Part shown: positions 21,769 through 31,609 of the stretch, one piece after another
Numbering within the stretch: position 1 is the stretch's first letter
How the letters are laid out: each line of letters opens with the position of its first letter
NCBI RefSeq assembly: GCF_022601735.1
Contig: NZ_JAKUMM010000009.1
Location: 62,001 to 126,000 of the forward strand
Direction of reading: 5' to 3'
DNA: 64,000 nucleotides
Source of the DNA: Atopomonas sediminilitoris
Lineage (GTDB): Bacteria; Pseudomonadota; Gammaproteobacteria; Pseudomonadales; Pseudomonadaceae
Position numbers and translations under genes: made by a program
Notes under the pieces: generated by a model
What the model saw: only the letters and a program-made list of their open reading frames with translations
What the model was told of the DNA's origin: nothing
Databases searched by the model: none

Positions 21769-23028
21769 ATGAATCTGACCGAACTCAAGCAAAAACCCAT
21801 TACCGAACTTCTCGAACTCGCCGAATCCATGGGCCTTGAAAACATGGCTCGTTCGCGTAAACAGGACGTGATCTTCTCGATCCTGAAAAAGCACGCGAAA
21901 AGTGGCGAGGAAATTTCCGGTGATGGCGTACTGGAAATTCTCCAAGATGGCTTCGGCTTTCTGCGCTCTGCGGACTCTTCGTATTTGGCCGGCCCTGACG
22001 ATATTTACATCTCGCCAAGCCAAATTCGCCGCTTTAACTTGCGCACCGGTGACACCATCATCGGCAAGATTCGTCCCCCCAAAGATGGCGAACGCTACTT
22101 CGCGCTGTTGAAGGTCGACACGATTAACTTCGATCGTCCGGAAAACGCCAAGAGCAAAATTCTGTTTGAAAACCTCACGCCCTTGTTCCCCAACAAGCGC
22201 TTGAAGATGGAAGCCGGCAACGGCTCCACCGAAGATTTGACCGGTCGTGTGATCGACCTGTGCGCGCCCATTGGTAAAGGCCAGCGCGGCCTGATCGTGG
22301 CGCCGCCCAAGGCCGGTAAAACCATCATGCTGCAGAACATCGCCAGCAACATCACGCGTAACAACCCCGAAGTGCACTTGATCGTGCTGCTGATCGACGA
22401 ACGTCCGGAAGAAGTTACCGAGATGCAGCGCACCGTGCGCGGCGAAGTGGTGGCCTCAACCTTCGACGAGCCGCCAGCGCGCCACGTGCAAGTCGCCGAA
22501 ATGGTGATCGAAAAAGCCAAGCGCTTGGTTGAGCACAAAAAAGACGTCGTGATTCTGCTCGACTCCATCACCCGTCTGGCGCGTGCTTACAACACCGTGA
22601 TCCCAAGCTCCGGCAAGGTGCTCACCGGTGGTGTCGACGCGCACGCCCTCGAGAAGCCCAAACGCTTCTTCGGCGCCGCGCGTAACATCGAAGAAGGCGG
22701 CAGTCTGACCATTCTCGCCACCGCGCTGGTTGATACCGGCTCGAAAATGGACGAAGTGATCTACGAAGAATTCAAAGGCACCGGCAACCTAGAGCTGCCG
22801 CTGGATCGCCGCATCGCGGAAAAGCGTGTCTTCCCCGCCATCAACATCAACCGCTCCGGCACCCGCCGCGAAGAGTTGCTGACCGGCGAAGAAGAACTGC
22901 AACGCATGTGGATTCTGCGCAAGATTCTGCATCCGATGGATGAAATCGCCGCCATCGAATTCCTCTTGGACAAGCTCAAAGACACCAAGACCAACGAAGA
23001 ATTCTTCAAGTCGATGAAACGCAAGTAA
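21769..23028 (+). CDS. rho: Transcription termination factor Rho
   Basis: Hexameric RNA helicase/ATPase that ends transcription at rut sites. The 419 residues equal the canonical length: N-terminal helical domain from [15 protein letters not shown], cold-shock-like RNA-binding domain with [16 protein letters not shown], then the RecA-like ATPase with Walker A APPKAGKT and Walker [11 protein letters not shown]. The ATG at 21769 gives the conserved N-terminus. No Shine-Dalgarno sequence is visible before it (TCTTCTCTCTT precedes the ATG). The frame stays open upstream, but the extra residues are not conserved. In E. coli rho controls its own leader, and a leader of similar size exists here. Confidence 0.97.
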   Translation: MNLTELKQKPITELLELAESMGLENMARSRKQDVIFSILKKHAKSGEEISGDGVLEILQDGFGFLRSADSSYLAGPDDIYISPSQIRRFNLRTGDTIIGKIRPPKDGERYFALLKVDTINFDRPENAKSKILFENLTPLFPNKRLKMEAGNGSTEDLTGRVIDLCAPIGKGQRGLIVAPPKAGKTIMLQNIASNITRNNPEVHLIVLLIDERPEEVTEMQRTVRGEVVASTFDEPPARHVQVAEMVIEKAKRLVEHKKDVVILLDSITRLARAYNTVIPSSGKVLTGGVDAHALEKPKRFFGAARNIEEGGSLTILATALVDTGSKMDEVIYEEFKGTGNLELPLDRRIAEKRVFPAININRSGTRREELLTGEEELQRMWILRKILHPMDEIAAIEFLLDKLKDTKTNEEFFKSMKRK

Positions 23029-23034
23029 GCCCAC

Positions 23035-23091
23035 GCTTCAAGCCTCAAGTCGCAAGCGCTGCCTCGGCAGCGCTATGCTATGGCTTGAAGC
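23035..23091. repeat. Two nested inverted repeats between rho and ubiD
   Basis: Outer arms GCTTCAAGCC (23035-23044) and GGCTTGAAGC (23082-23091) are perfect 10-base complements. Inside them AGCGCTGCC (23055-23063) and GGCAGCGCT (23066-23074) are perfect 9-base complements. The structure starts 6 bases after the rho stop. No T-run follows, so it is not a classical terminator. Both DNA strands can fold it. Confidence 0.85.
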
Positions 23092-23114
23092 ATGGTGCCG
23101 AGGCCGATAGCTGC

Positions 23115-24584
23115 ATGAAGTACTCCGACCTGCGCGAATTCATCCAAGGCCTAGAGGCCCGCGGTGAACTCAAGCGCATCACCGTACCGGTGTCGCCGGT
23201 ATTGGAAATGACCGAAATCGCTGACCGCACCTTGCGCCAAGGTGGCCCCGCGTTGCTGTTTGAAAACCCTGTTGGGCACAGCATGCCGGTACTGGCCAAC
23301 TTGTTCGGCACCCCCGAGCGCGTGGCGCTGGGCATGGGCGCCGAGAGCATTCAAGAGCTGCGCGAAATCGGCAAGCTGCTGGCCTTCTTAAAAGAGCCCG
23401 ACCCACCCAAGGGCTTAAAAGACGCTTGGGCCAAGCTACCGATTTTCAAGAAAGTGCTGTCGATGGCACCCAAGGTGGTCAAAGACGCCCCCTGCCAAGC
23501 GCAAGTATGGGAAGGCGACGACGTCGACCTAAGCCGTCTGCCGGTGCAAACCTGCTGGCCCGGCGATGCTGGCCCGCTGATCACCTGGGGCCTCACCATC
23601 ACTCGCGGGCCAAACAAAGAAAGGCAGAACTTAGGCATCTACCGCCAGCAAGTGATTGCTCGCAACAAGGTCATCATGCGCTGGCTGAGCCACCGTGGTG
23701 GCGCATTGGATTTTCGCGAGTGGTGCGAAAAGCATCCGGGCAAACCCTACCCTGTGGCCGTAGCCCTCGGCGCTGATCCGGCAACCATCTTAGGCGCGGT
23801 CACACCGGTGCCAGACACCTTGTCGGAATACGCCTTTGCCGGTCTCTTGCGCGGCAGCCGCACCGAGCTGGTCAAGTGCATCGGCAGCGACCTGCAAGTG
23901 CCGGCCAGCGCCGAAATCGTGCTGGAAGGGCATATCTACCCCGGCGAAATGGCCGCTGAAGGCCCGTTTGGCGATCACACTGGCTACTACAACGAAGTCG
24001 ACAGCTTCCCCGTGTTCACCGTCGAGCGCATGACCCTGCGCGACAAGCCGATCTATCACAGCACCTATACCGGTCGTCCGCCCGATGAGCCGGCCATTTT
24101 GGGTGTAGCGCTGAACGAAGTGTTCGTGCCGATTTTGCAAAAGCAATTTCCGGAAATCACCGACTTCTACCTGCCGCCCGAAGGCTGCTCGTACCGCATG
24201 GCGGTGGTGACCATGAAGAAGCAGTACCCCGGCCACGCCAAGCGCGTGATGCTCGGCGTATGGAGCTTTTTGCGTCAATTCATGTACACCAAGTTCGTGA
24301 TTGTGTGCGACGACGACGTCAACGCCCGCGACTGGAATGACGTGATCTGGGCCATCACCACGCGCATGGACCCCAAACGCGACACGGTGCTGATCGACCA
24401 CACGCCAATCGACTATCTCGACTTTGCCTCGCCGGTCTCCGGCCTTGGCAGCAAGATGGGCCTCGACGCCACCAATAAATGGCCGGGCGAAACCGACCGT
24501 GAATGGGGCCGCCCGATCGTCATGGACGAAGCAGTCAAAACCCGCGTTGACCAGCTGTGGGCCAGCTTAGGGATTGATGCGTGA
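23115..24584 (+). CDS. ubiD: 4-hydroxy-3-polyprenylbenzoate decarboxylase UbiD
   Basis: Prenylated-FMN-dependent decarboxylase of ubiquinone synthesis; the cofactor is made by UbiX, which is not in this window. The 489 residues are close to E. coli UbiD (497). Blocks seen include [22 protein letters not shown] at the start, the acidic [13 protein letters not shown] region that lines the active site, and the C-terminal [14 protein letters not shown]. The ATG at 23115 is the conserved start; a TTG 30 bases upstream lies in the inverted repeat. The next gene starts by a 4-base GTGA overlap, so a reductase is translationally coupled. Confidence 0.95.
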   Translation: MKYSDLREFIQGLEARGELKRITVPVSPVLEMTEIADRTLRQGGPALLFENPVGHSMPVLANLFGTPERVALGMGAESIQELREIGKLLAFLKEPDPPKGLKDAWAKLPIFKKVLSMAPKVVKDAPCQAQVWEGDDVDLSRLPVQTCWPGDAGPLITWGLTITRGPNKERQNLGIYRQQVIARNKVIMRWLSHRGGALDFREWCEKHPGKPYPVAVALGADPATILGAVTPVPDTLSEYAFAGLLRGSRTELVKCIGSDLQVPASAEIVLEGHIYPGEMAAEGPFGDHTGYYNEVDSFPVFTVERMTLRDKPIYHSTYTGRPPDEPAILGVALNEVFVPILQKQFPEITDFYLPPEGCSYRMAVVTMKKQYPGHAKRVMLGVWSFLRQFMYTKFVIVCDDDVNARDWNDVIWAITTRMDPKRDTVLIDHTPIDYLDFASPVSGLGSKMGLDATNKWPGETDREWGRPIVMDEAVKTRVDQLWASLGIDA

Positions 24585-25570
24585 GCGCTGAATACGCCGT
24601 CACCCTTGAGCCGTCCGGCCATGTACTGCGCGTCCTCGCCGGCGAGCGCGTGCTGGATGCGGCCCGCCGCCTAGGCTTTGAAGTGCCGCACAGCTGCCGT
24701 AACGGCAACTGCGAAATCTGCGCGGCGCTGCTGCTAGAAGGGAGCATGCGCTACAAAGGCCAGACCATCAGCAGCGGTGAGGTTATGACCTGCCTGTGCG
24801 AACCGCTGAGCGACTGCCGTTTGCACTGGGACAAGATCCTCGCCCCCGGCGAGCTGCTCGTGCACAGCCTAAGCTGCCAGGTGCTGGCGCTTAGCGCCTT
24901 GGGGGCTGGGGTTACCCGCGTCCAACTGCGTGCACCGGCAGGAAAAAAGCTGCGCTACCACGCAGGTCAGTACTTGCTATTGGAAAAGCCCGACGGCGAG
25001 CAAGCGGCGTTTTCGATTGCCAGCGCGCCGCACCATGGCCGCGAACTTGAGCTGCACATCCAAGTACGCGACAGCGCCAGCCAGCACCTGCTGGAGCATC
25101 TGTACAGCAACACACTGGTCAACGTGCAGCTGCCCTTTGGTGATTGCCACTTAGCCGAACTACCCGCCGCACCGCTGGTGCTCATCGCCGCGGGCACCGG
25201 CATGGCGCAAATGCACAGCTTGATCGAACACTGCCGCGCCCAAGGCTTTGCCCACCCCGTGCACGTGTATTGGGGCGCTCGCAGCCCGCAAGACTTTTAT
25301 CAGCTGGATGCTTGGCGCGACTGGCAAGGCGTGCCCAACCTGACCCTGCACCAAGTTGTCAGCGAAGCGCAGCCTGACGATCATTGGCAGGGGCGCCAAG
25401 GTTTATTGTTTGAAGCCGTGCGTGAAGATTTCCCCGACCTTAGCGTGCCGCAGGTCTACGCCAGCGGCTCGCCGAACATGGTCTACGCCACCCTCGACGG
25501 CCTTGTCGCCGCCGGCTTGTCGCCCAGCCAAATGCGCGCCGATGTGTTTGCCTACGCACCGCGTGACTAA
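24581..25570 (+). CDS. 2Fe-2S ferredoxin/flavin reductase fusion
   Basis: A 329-residue NAD(P)H-dependent electron-transfer protein. An N-terminal plant-type [2Fe-2S] domain has C39, C44 and C47 ([12 protein letters not shown]) with the fourth Cys in MTCLC (71 or 73). It is followed by a ferredoxin-NADP reductase-like module with a flavin domain and a nucleotide-binding segment ([15 protein letters not shown]). The order resembles CDP-glucoseen reductase and oxygenase reductases. It takes the place that fre (flavin reductase) has after ubiD in E. coli. The usual flavin-binding R-x-[YF]-S motif reads AAFS at 142-145, lacking the Arg. The GTG start overlaps the ubiD stop by four bases. Confidence 0.85.
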   Translation: MSAEYAVTLEPSGHVLRVLAGERVLDAARRLGFEVPHSCRNGNCEICAALLLEGSMRYKGQTISSGEVMTCLCEPLSDCRLHWDKILAPGELLVHSLSCQVLALSALGAGVTRVQLRAPAGKKLRYHAGQYLLLEKPDGEQAAFSIASAPHHGRELELHIQVRDSASQHLLEHLYSNTLVNVQLPFGDCHLAELPAAPLVLIAAGTGMAQMHSLIEHCRAQGFAHPVHVYWGARSPQDFYQLDAWRDWQGVPNLTLHQVVSEAQPDDHWQGRQGLLFEAVREDFPDLSVPQVYASGSPNMVYATLDGLVAAGLSPSQMRADVFAYAPRD

Positions 25571-25724
25571 CACCTGACCAAGGCTTTCAACTCCAAGCGC
25601 GCACCAGCCACCACGCCGTGCCACCCCGCGAGGCGGCGGGCAGCAACCGTACATCCATTGGCAATCCCAACCATCGCCGTTATGCCTACGCTTGTGGGTG
25701 TGATTAATCTTGCGAGGGTGCGCT

Positions 25725-26948
25725 GTGGAACTGACGGCAATGTTGCAAATCTTGGCCCAACAAGACGGCTCCGATTTATACCTGTCGACCGGCGCGCCGC
25801 CATGCGCCAAGTTCAACGGCGTGCTCAAACCACTGGCCAGTGAGCCGCTGAAGCCCGGCGAAATCGCCGCCATTGCCCACGCGGTGATGGATGACGAACA
25901 GCGCGAGCAGTTTCATCACGAGCTGGAGATGAACCTCGCGCTGTCGGTACCCACGGTCGGGCGCTTTCGCATCAATATCTTTAAACAACGCAACGAAGTG
26001 TCGATTGTGGCGCGCAATATCAAACTCGATATTCCGCTGTTTGCCGACCTTAAACTGCCCGAAGTGCTGCTGAAGGTGGTGATGGAAAAACGCGGACTGG
26101 TGCTGTTTGTCGGCGGCACCGGCTCAGGCAAGTCCACCTCACTGGCGGCGCTGATTGATCACCGTAACCGCAACAGTGGCGGGCATATCATCACCATCGA
26201 AGATCCGGTCGAATACGTGCACCGGCATCGCAAGTCGATCATCAACCAGCGCGAAGTCGGCGTGGACACGCGCAGCTTTCAAGCCGCCTTGAAAAACACC
26301 CTGCGCCAAGCCCCGGATGTGATCTTGATCGGCGAAATTCGCGACCGCGAAACCATGGAGCACGCACTGGCGTTTGCCGACACCGGCCACTTGGCGATCT
26401 CGACCCTGCACGCCAACAACGCCAATCAGGCGCTGGACCGCATCATCAATTTCTTTCCCGAAGAGCGCCGCCCGCAGCTGCTGAATGACTTGGGCAACAA
26501 CCTCAAAGCATTTGTGTCGCAGCGCTTGGTCAAAACCCTCGACGGCAAGCGCCGCGCGGCGGTGGAAATCCTCTTAGGCACGGCAACCATCAGCGACATC
26601 ATCAAGCGCGGCGACTTTAACCTCATCAAAGAAGTGATGGAAAAATCGCGCACGCTGGGCATGCAAACCTTCGACTACGCGCTCATCGACTTGGTGAAAG
26701 AAGGCGCGATCAGCGAAGAAGAAGCGATCAAAAACGCCGATTCTGCGAACAACGTGCGGCTAAAACTAAAGCTACATCGCGACGAGCCCGCCAGCGTTGC
26801 ACCGCCACCAACATCCGCACCGGCTAGCGCAGCTGCCACCGCCAATCTGGGCGCACCCAGCGCCGCCGACAGCCGCGCATGGGGATTGGAGCTGAGCCTT
26901 GAGGATATTGAGCCGCCGCCGGAAGAACCCGACACGCCGGCACAATAA
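25725..26948 (+). CDS. PilT/PilU-family type IV pilus retraction ATPase
   Basis: Hexameric secretion-type ATPase of 407 residues that powers pilus retraction in its family. It has Walker A GGTGSGKST (K136), an aspartate box near IITIEDPVEYVHRH, Walker B VILIGEIRD and the histidine box HLAISTLHANNANQ. The late block VMEKSRTLGMQTFDYAL is PilU-like rather than PilT-like. After about residue 345 comes an Ala/Pro-rich, acidic tail (to EPPPEEPDTPAQ). The GTG at 25725 has a GAGGG site six bases upstream and aligns with the PilU N-terminus. No other pilus gene is visible, so it is a stand-alone paralogue or a displaced pilU. Confidence 0.85.
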   Translation: MELTAMLQILAQQDGSDLYLSTGAPPCAKFNGVLKPLASEPLKPGEIAAIAHAVMDDEQREQFHHELEMNLALSVPTVGRFRINIFKQRNEVSIVARNIKLDIPLFADLKLPEVLLKVVMEKRGLVLFVGGTGSGKSTSLAALIDHRNRNSGGHIITIEDPVEYVHRHRKSIINQREVGVDTRSFQAALKNTLRQAPDVILIGEIRDRETMEHALAFADTGHLAISTLHANNANQALDRIINFFPEERRPQLLNDLGNNLKAFVSQRLVKTLDGKRRAAVEILLGTATISDIIKRGDFNLIKEVMEKSRTLGMQTFDYALIDLVKEGAISEEEAIKNADSANNVRLKLKLHRDEPASVAPPPTSAPASAAATANLGAPSAADSRAWGLELSLEDIEPPPEEPDTPAQ

Positions 26949-26951
26949 TGC

Positions 26952-27356
26952 CTAACCCGACGCTGGCGCGGCCTTAAGCTCAGCCGCCAACGGGTAGCCA
27001 TGCGCTTGCGCACTGGCGGTCAAGCGCTGTTGCTCGCTGGCCAAATAGCTATCCAGCCGCTGCAGTTGCGCCAAGCGCTGCTGCACTTCTTGACGCTTGG
27101 CCCAAATCAGCCGCGCACCCTCGGCACAGTTAATCGCGCCCTTGCGCTGTAACTGCACAATGTGACGGATTTCCTCAAGGGTGAACCCCATCTGCTGGGC
27201 ATCGCGAATAAAGCGCAGCTGCTCGACACACGCGGCGGAATACTCGCGGTAGTTATTGGCCCCACGCGGTGGCGCGCTGAGCAAACCAATGCGCTCGTAG
27301 TAACGCACGGTATGGCGCGAGACCTCGGTCAGGGCTTCCACTTCGGCAATACGCAT
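26952..27356 (-). CDS. MerR family transcriptional regulator
   Basis: A 134-residue regulator with the MerR N-terminal winged helix (MRIAEVEALTEVSRHTVRYYERIGLL) and the following dimerisation helix. The only notable Cys is in AINCAEGARL, so it does not show the full metal-sensing cysteine set of CueR or ZntR; the ligand is unknown. The start has an AAGGAG ribosome site. It is divergent from an NAD-dependent epimerase gene, with a MerR-type operator between the two, so that gene is the likely target. It converges on the PilU-like gene with 3 bases between the stops. Confidence 0.9.
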   Translation of the reverse strand: MRIAEVEALTEVSRHTVRYYERIGLLSAPPRGANNYREYSAACVEQLRFIRDAQQMGFTLEEIRHIVQLQRKGAINCAEGARLIWAKRQEVQQRLAQLQRLDSYLASEQQRLTASAQAHGYPLAAELKAAPASG

Positions 27357-27404
27357 CGCTAACTCCTTGCAGGTGCAGACGTAACGGACAACCAAACGCA
27401 ACGC

Positions 27405-27436
27405 TTGACTGTTGAGTACGCTTCACAGTTTAGCCT
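27405..27436 (+). promoter_or_regulatory. Candidate MerR-type promoter/operator
   Basis: TTGACT at 27405-27410 is followed 19-20 bases later by TTAGCC/TAGCCT (about 27430-27436), the over-long spacer that MerR activators correct. Over the spacer lies an imperfect inverted repeat, ACTGTTGAG-TACG-CTTCACAGT (27408-27429), with seven of nine arm positions matched. It is placed to drive the epimerase gene. Confidence 0.65.
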
Positions 27437-27464
27437 GACTTCCTCATCACTCAGGAGACAGGCC

Positions 27465-28547
27465 ATGCATAACATTCTCGTTACCGGCGCCAGTGGTTTT
27501 ATTGGCCGCTGGTTAAGCCCAGCGCTGACCCAGCAAGGACATAACGTCTTTGCCCTGCTGCGCCAGCCCGAACGGATTACTGAGCTGCGCCAGCAGTGCG
27601 CCGCACGTGGCGGTGTTGCCGAACACCTGCAGGCATTGGCTGGCGACCTGACCCTGCCCCGCCTCGGTATGCAGTCCACGCCCGCGCTGAGCCACATTTA
27701 TCACTTAGGTGCGCAATTCGCTTGGGGGCTAAGCCCTGCTCAGGCACGGGCGTGTAATGTGAACGGCGCACTGGCAGCGGTCGAGCTGGCCGCCGAACAC
27801 GGGGCTTGGCTGATCTTGGTCGGCGGCTTTATGACCGAAAACACCGCCTACCTTGCAGAGCTCGGCATCAACCGCCAACACCCCGAGCAAACCGACTGGG
27901 CTCGTGTGTACCGCGCCACGGGCGCCTATGAGGCCAGCAAGCTGGAAGGCTATTTCCGCGCGCAGGCCTTAGCCAACGCCAAAGGCGTGGCTTTTACCGG
28001 GGTTAACCCCGCGACGGTGTGCGGGCACAGCCAGCATGGCAGCTTGGATGCACAACAACCGCTGGCGCAGCTGATCGATAACTTGGCCCAAGGTCGCTTG
28101 CGCGGCATTCCCGGCAACGCCGCCCATTGGTTGCCGCTGGTGAGCGTCGATGCACTGGCGCAGCTGTTAGCTCACCTCAGCCAACTCAGCCCTGCGCAAG
28201 TGCCGCCAACCTTATTGGCGCTGGACCCAACATCACCCAACCTAACCACCTTGCTCGGCTGGCTGGCTGACGATTTGCAGGTGCCCGCGCCGCGCCACTT
28301 TGTGCCGCTGCCACTATTACGCGCACTGTTGCGGATCAAGCCGCTGGCCCGCGCGTTAGCCACCGACCCAGAAGGCTTGGCCTTTATCCGCCCCGAGCGC
28401 CTCACTGACGCCAGCGACAGCACCACCGCGTTTATGCAGCAGCACAGCCTTAGCTGGCCGCCGCTGCGCCTATGCGTTGAGCGCAGCGCACAGCACTATA
28501 TGCAGGGCAGCACCGGGCGCTCACTCAGTAGTGCAAGCCCGTGCTGA
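27465..28547 (+). CDS. NAD-dependent epimerase/dehydratase family protein
   Basis: An extended short-chain dehydrogenase/reductase of 360 residues. A Rossmann signature stands at the N-terminus ([14 protein letters not shown]), with the catalytic Tyr-x3-Lys as Y-EAS-K in [12 protein letters not shown]. The C-terminal substrate part (about residues 180-360) is not typical enough for me to name a sugar or other substrate. The ATG at 27465 follows a CAGGAGA ribosome site. Its 3' end overlaps the end of the convergent protease gene by 23 bases. Control by the divergent MerR regulator is inferred from the shared operator. Confidence 0.85.
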   Translation: MHNILVTGASGFIGRWLSPALTQQGHNVFALLRQPERITELRQQCAARGGVAEHLQALAGDLTLPRLGMQSTPALSHIYHLGAQFAWGLSPAQARACNVNGALAAVELAAEHGAWLILVGGFMTENTAYLAELGINRQHPEQTDWARVYRATGAYEASKLEGYFRAQALANAKGVAFTGVNPATVCGHSQHGSLDAQQPLAQLIDNLAQGRLRGIPGNAAHWLPLVSVDALAQLLAHLSQLSPAQVPPTLLALDPTSPNLTTLLGWLADDLQVPAPRHFVPLPLLRALLRIKPLARALATDPEGLAFIRPERLTDASDSTTAFMQQHSLSWPPLRLCVERSAQHYMQGSTGRSLSSASPC

Positions 28548-31422
28548 GCAGGATCATGCTGTCGTTATTGCCGCGCTGGTTACGGTAGTCCTGAATATGC
28601 AACAGGCTACCTTTAAAGCTCAGCGACCAAGTCGGTAGCTCGTAGCGGAAGAAGGCTTCGTACTCGCGATGCCGACCGCTGCTCTCAAGGCTACTGCTCT
28701 GGCTGGCCCAGCTCACCGAGTTATCGGCATTCAGGCCGGTCGGCAACTGCCACTGCAACTCGCCACTGCGTACACGCAGCGGTTGGTAGGCCAACACGCC
28801 GACCTGCCAGCCTGCCGCCGGCTGCCCCGCCACACCCAGCGTGAAGCTATCACTGGCTAGTGTTGCGTCACGCAGCCAGCCACGTGATTGCAGCTGCGTT
28901 TGGCCCACGTTGTAGCGACCAAACGCACGCCAACCCTGCGTCAACGGCACACTGAGATTCAGCCCAGCAAACAGGGTTTGGCTGTCGCCGTTGATCCAGT
29001 GGGTGCCTTGCGCACCCAGTAGGCGCTGTTCTTCTTGCAAGGCGCCCACTTGCACACTGGCCCGCACACCTTGTGCTGCGTGGTATCCCCACTCGGCCTG
29101 CACGCTGTGCTGATAATCACCACCCCGCTTCTCGGCAAACTGTTCCTCTGCCGCAGCGCGCTGCACCTGCACGCCGGCGTGCCAGCCTTGTCCTAGCTGC
29201 CAGTGCACACCGCCGCCCGTCGCTTGCTGGCTCAGGCTTAAGTACGGATTACTCAAGGCTTGAGTCATGCCCACATCGCGCAGCTCAGGCTGCAATTGCA
29301 ATAAGCCTTGGCTCCACGATGCATCGGTGTTGAAGCTGGCACTCAAGGCCATCTCACGATCAATCGCTTGCCACGCCTGCACCTCACCCAACGATGCCAA
29401 TCCCGTGGCATCACTGCCGCCGCTGTAACGCAAGCTCAGCCCTTGGCCATCACTGACCTGAGCCATGCTGTGCTCGCTGTTCAGGCGCGCTAAATACGCC
29501 GCCGTATCAACGCGGGCCATGCTCGTCGCATCGGCACTCAGCTCACTGCCGGCTAACGCGAACGGCGCATCCAACGAGTCCTTAACCACCAAGTCAACGC
29601 TGGCCAAAGACGCGCGCAAGCTGCTGCCCAAAGGATCACTGGCGGCCAGCTGGGCTTGATCCAATGACAGCACCTCGCCGGTGACGGTGTTGATCATTAA
29701 CCCGCCAATCGGATTACTGGCCGCTTGCAAGTCCAGCAAACCTTGGCCATACACGGCTTGATCGGCGTACTCACCGGTCTTATCCGCCGACAGCAACACG
29801 CGCTCGGTGATTTGCTGCGCGCTCAAGGTGGGGAATAAATCCATCAGCAGCGCTAAGGCGCCAGAGACGTGCGGCGCAGCCATCGAGGTGCCGGTTTTAT
29901 AACCGTAGTTATCGCTAGGCGTTGCCGAGTAGATGCCGGAGCCGGGTGCAGCCAAACAGAAGGCTTTGGCATCACCGCAACGATGCGAGCCGGAGGAGAT
30001 ATTGCCGCTGGAGGCGATATTGACCACCGCCAACCACTGCCCTTGCAGCTCAGGCGCTAACAACGGCAGCGCCGCAAAAAAAATTGGCTGTGCGGCAATG
30101 CTGGTGTCGCCGGTGGTGTTGTTACCGGCGGCAAACACAAACACGATGCCGGCTTTTTGCGCCTCGCGGTACAAGGTGGCAATGCTGTTGGTGTAGTAGC
30201 TTGTCTCTCCGCTAGAAAGGTCGGCAATGGTCTTCGAGCGATACGCGCTACCGACCGTGGTGCGCTGCCCCCAGCTGTTGTTGGAAACCCGTGCGCCGTA
30301 AGCCACTTGCCGATCGAGCGCTTCTTTGCTGCCGAGGGTGACGCTGCCATCGACGCCGTCATCGAGGTATTTGATCGGCAACACCTTCGCCTCGGGAGCA
30401 ACGCCGTGCATGCCTTGACCGTCGCGCTTGGCGGCAATGGTGCCTGCGACGTGGGTGCCGTGGCTGTGGCCATCGGTCATCGCCGGGCCGCCATCGCGCA
30501 CCACGCTGCCGCCAGGTGCAATCTGACCTTGCAGCTCTTGGTGCTGAATATCCACGCCGGTATCGACCACCGCGACCACGACACCCTTACCGGTGGCACC
30601 GCGAGCATAAGCATGTTCGGCCTTAATCGTGGCTAGACCCCAGTCCTTCTTAAACTCGGACGTGCGAAAGGTCTCGGGATCCACCGGGGCGGGCGCAGGG
30701 GTGGGCGTCGGCTCTGGCGTCGGCGTTGGCGTTGGCGTTGGCGTTGGCGTTGGCGTCGGAGTCGGAGTCGGAGTCGGCGTGGGCGTGGGCGTCGGAGTCG
30801 GCGTGGGCGTCGGAGTCGGCGTTGGCGTTGGCCCTGGTGTTGGCTCAGGAACCGGTGTCGGTGCAGGCGCCGGAATCGGGTCGGGTGTAGGCTCAGGCGC
30901 TGGCGTCACCGGGGGCGCAGGGGTTGGAGCCGGTGTGGGCGCAGGCGCTGGTACAGGTGCCGGTGCTGGTGTTGGTGCCGGTGCTGGTGTTGGTGTTGGT
31001 GTTGGTGTTGGTGCCGGTGTAGCCGCCGAAGAAGAACCGCCACTGGAGCCGCCACCCGAACGGCCCGCGGCCGCCGCAACACCACCTACGGCCACCGCAG
31101 CCATGCTCAGCTTACCGGCGGTGGTGCCAAACCAGGCAAAGCGCTCGGCCTGACTAAGCTTGCCAACATTGGCTAATAGGGCTTGTCGTTCGGCCGTCGC
31201 TTCTTGCGCTAGGTAGCGCATCAGGTCTTCGCGGTACTCAGGGAAGATGTCAACGGTGGGCTCTAACTGCAGCGCGAGCTGATCATCGGGCAGTTCATAC
31301 AAACGGGTGAACTCGCGCTGGATATCTGCCGGCACATGCGCCGGCGGCAACGGAGCCGCCCACGCACAGGCCTGCCAAGCCACACTGAACCCCACCGCCC
31401 AATACCATTGCTGCCACCGCAT
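28525..31422 (-). CDS. Large secreted subtilase (S8) with Pro-rich linker and barrel-like C-terminus
   Basis: A 965-residue serine protease that I read as autotransporter-like. Domains in order: signal peptide (about 1-23), helical N-terminal region, Gly/Ser stretch (120-135), Pro-rich linker (134-245) including 19 consecutive Thr-Pro units, and an S8 protease domain. The triad is D287 (AVVDTGVD), H321 ([10 protein letters not shown]) and S513 ([11 protein letters not shown]); the oxyanion Asn is probably in AAGNN. The last ~270 residues alternate polar and aromatic strands and end in a STGLHY-type aromatic terminus, typical of an outer-membrane barrel. A GGAGG site precedes the ATG. It lies downstream of the hem terminator on the same strand, so it should have its own promoter; substrate unknown. 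Confidence 0.85.
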   Translation of the reverse strand: MRWQQWYWAVGFSVAWQACAWAAPLPPAHVPADIQREFTRLYELPDDQLALQLEPTVDIFPEYREDLMRYLAQEATAERQALLANVGKLSQAERFAWFGTTAGKLSMAAVAVGGVAAAAGRSGGGSSGGSSSAATPAPTPTPTPTPAPAPTPAPAPVPAPAPTPAPTPAPPVTPAPEPTPDPIPAPAPTPVPEPTPGPTPTPTPTPTPTPTPTPTPTPTPTPTPTPTPTPTPTPTPEPTPTPAPAPVDPETFRTSEFKKDWGLATIKAEHAYARGATGKGVVVAVVDTGVDIQHQELQGQIAPGGSVVRDGGPAMTDGHSHGTHVAGTIAAKRDGQGMHGVAPEAKVLPIKYLDDGVDGSVTLGSKEALDRQVAYGARVSNNSWGQRTTVGSAYRSKTIADLSSGETSYYTNSIATLYREAQKAGIVFVFAAGNNTTGDTSIAAQPIFFAALPLLAPELQGQWLAVVNIASSGNISSGSHRCGDAKAFCLAAPGSGIYSATPSDNYGYKTGTSMAAPHVSGALALLMDLFPTLSAQQITERVLLSADKTGEYADQAVYGQGLLDLQAASNPIGGLMINTVTGEVLSLDQAQLAASDPLGSSLRASLASVDLVVKDSLDAPFALAGSELSADATSMARVDTAAYLARLNSEHSMAQVSDGQGLSLRYSGGSDATGLASLGEVQAWQAIDREMALSASFNTDASWSQGLLQLQPELRDVGMTQALSNPYLSLSQQATGGGVHWQLGQGWHAGVQVQRAAAEEQFAEKRGGDYQHSVQAEWGYHAAQGVRASVQVGALQEEQRLLGAQGTHWINGDSQTLFAGLNLSVPLTQGWRAFGRYNVGQTQLQSRGWLRDATLASDSFTLGVAGQPAAGWQVGVLAYQPLRVRSGELQWQLPTGLNADNSVSWASQSSSLESSGRHREYEAFFRYELPTWSLSFKGSLLHIQDYRNQRGNNDSMILLSTGLHY
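30718..30831. repeat. Nineteen tandem hexamers coding Thr-Pro
   Basis: Nineteen 6-base units of the form NGTNGG on the plus strand, five of them identical GGCGTT copies in a row at 30722-30751, code for residues 198-235 of the protease linker. Because the unit is six bases, gain or loss of copies keeps the reading frame and changes only linker length. Confidence 0.95.
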
Positions 31423-31561
31423 AGTGCCTCCGTTCCCGGCATCATTGACTTCGGGCGCGGAGTCTATAGAGCGATTAGCGATAAACCGCGTGCACAGTTC
31501 GCGGCAAACTTATTAAAAACGGCCACATTGCATAAAACGTGAACCGCGTAATGCTTATAAC

Positions 31562-31592
31562 GATTAACGGCGCCACCAGGGCGCCGTTAATC
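31562..31592 (-). terminator. Terminator of the hem operon
   Basis: GATTAACGGCGCC pairs perfectly with GGCGCCGTTAATC around a 5-base loop, 18 bases after the hemY stop. On the minus strand it is followed by GTTATAAGC, only weakly T-rich. Confidence 0.75.
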
Positions 31593-31609
31593 CTCTGCCA
31601 AGCGTCAGA

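Noticed and set aside
30718..30831. CRISPR-like regular repeats
   Set aside because: The units are 6 bases, have no spacers and lie in a coding sequence in frame.
30629..31153. A 174-residue plus-strand open frame made largely of alternating Val and Gly
   Set aside because: It is the antisense reading of the Thr-Pro hexamer repeat of the protease gene. It has no ribosome site and no relatives I recognise.
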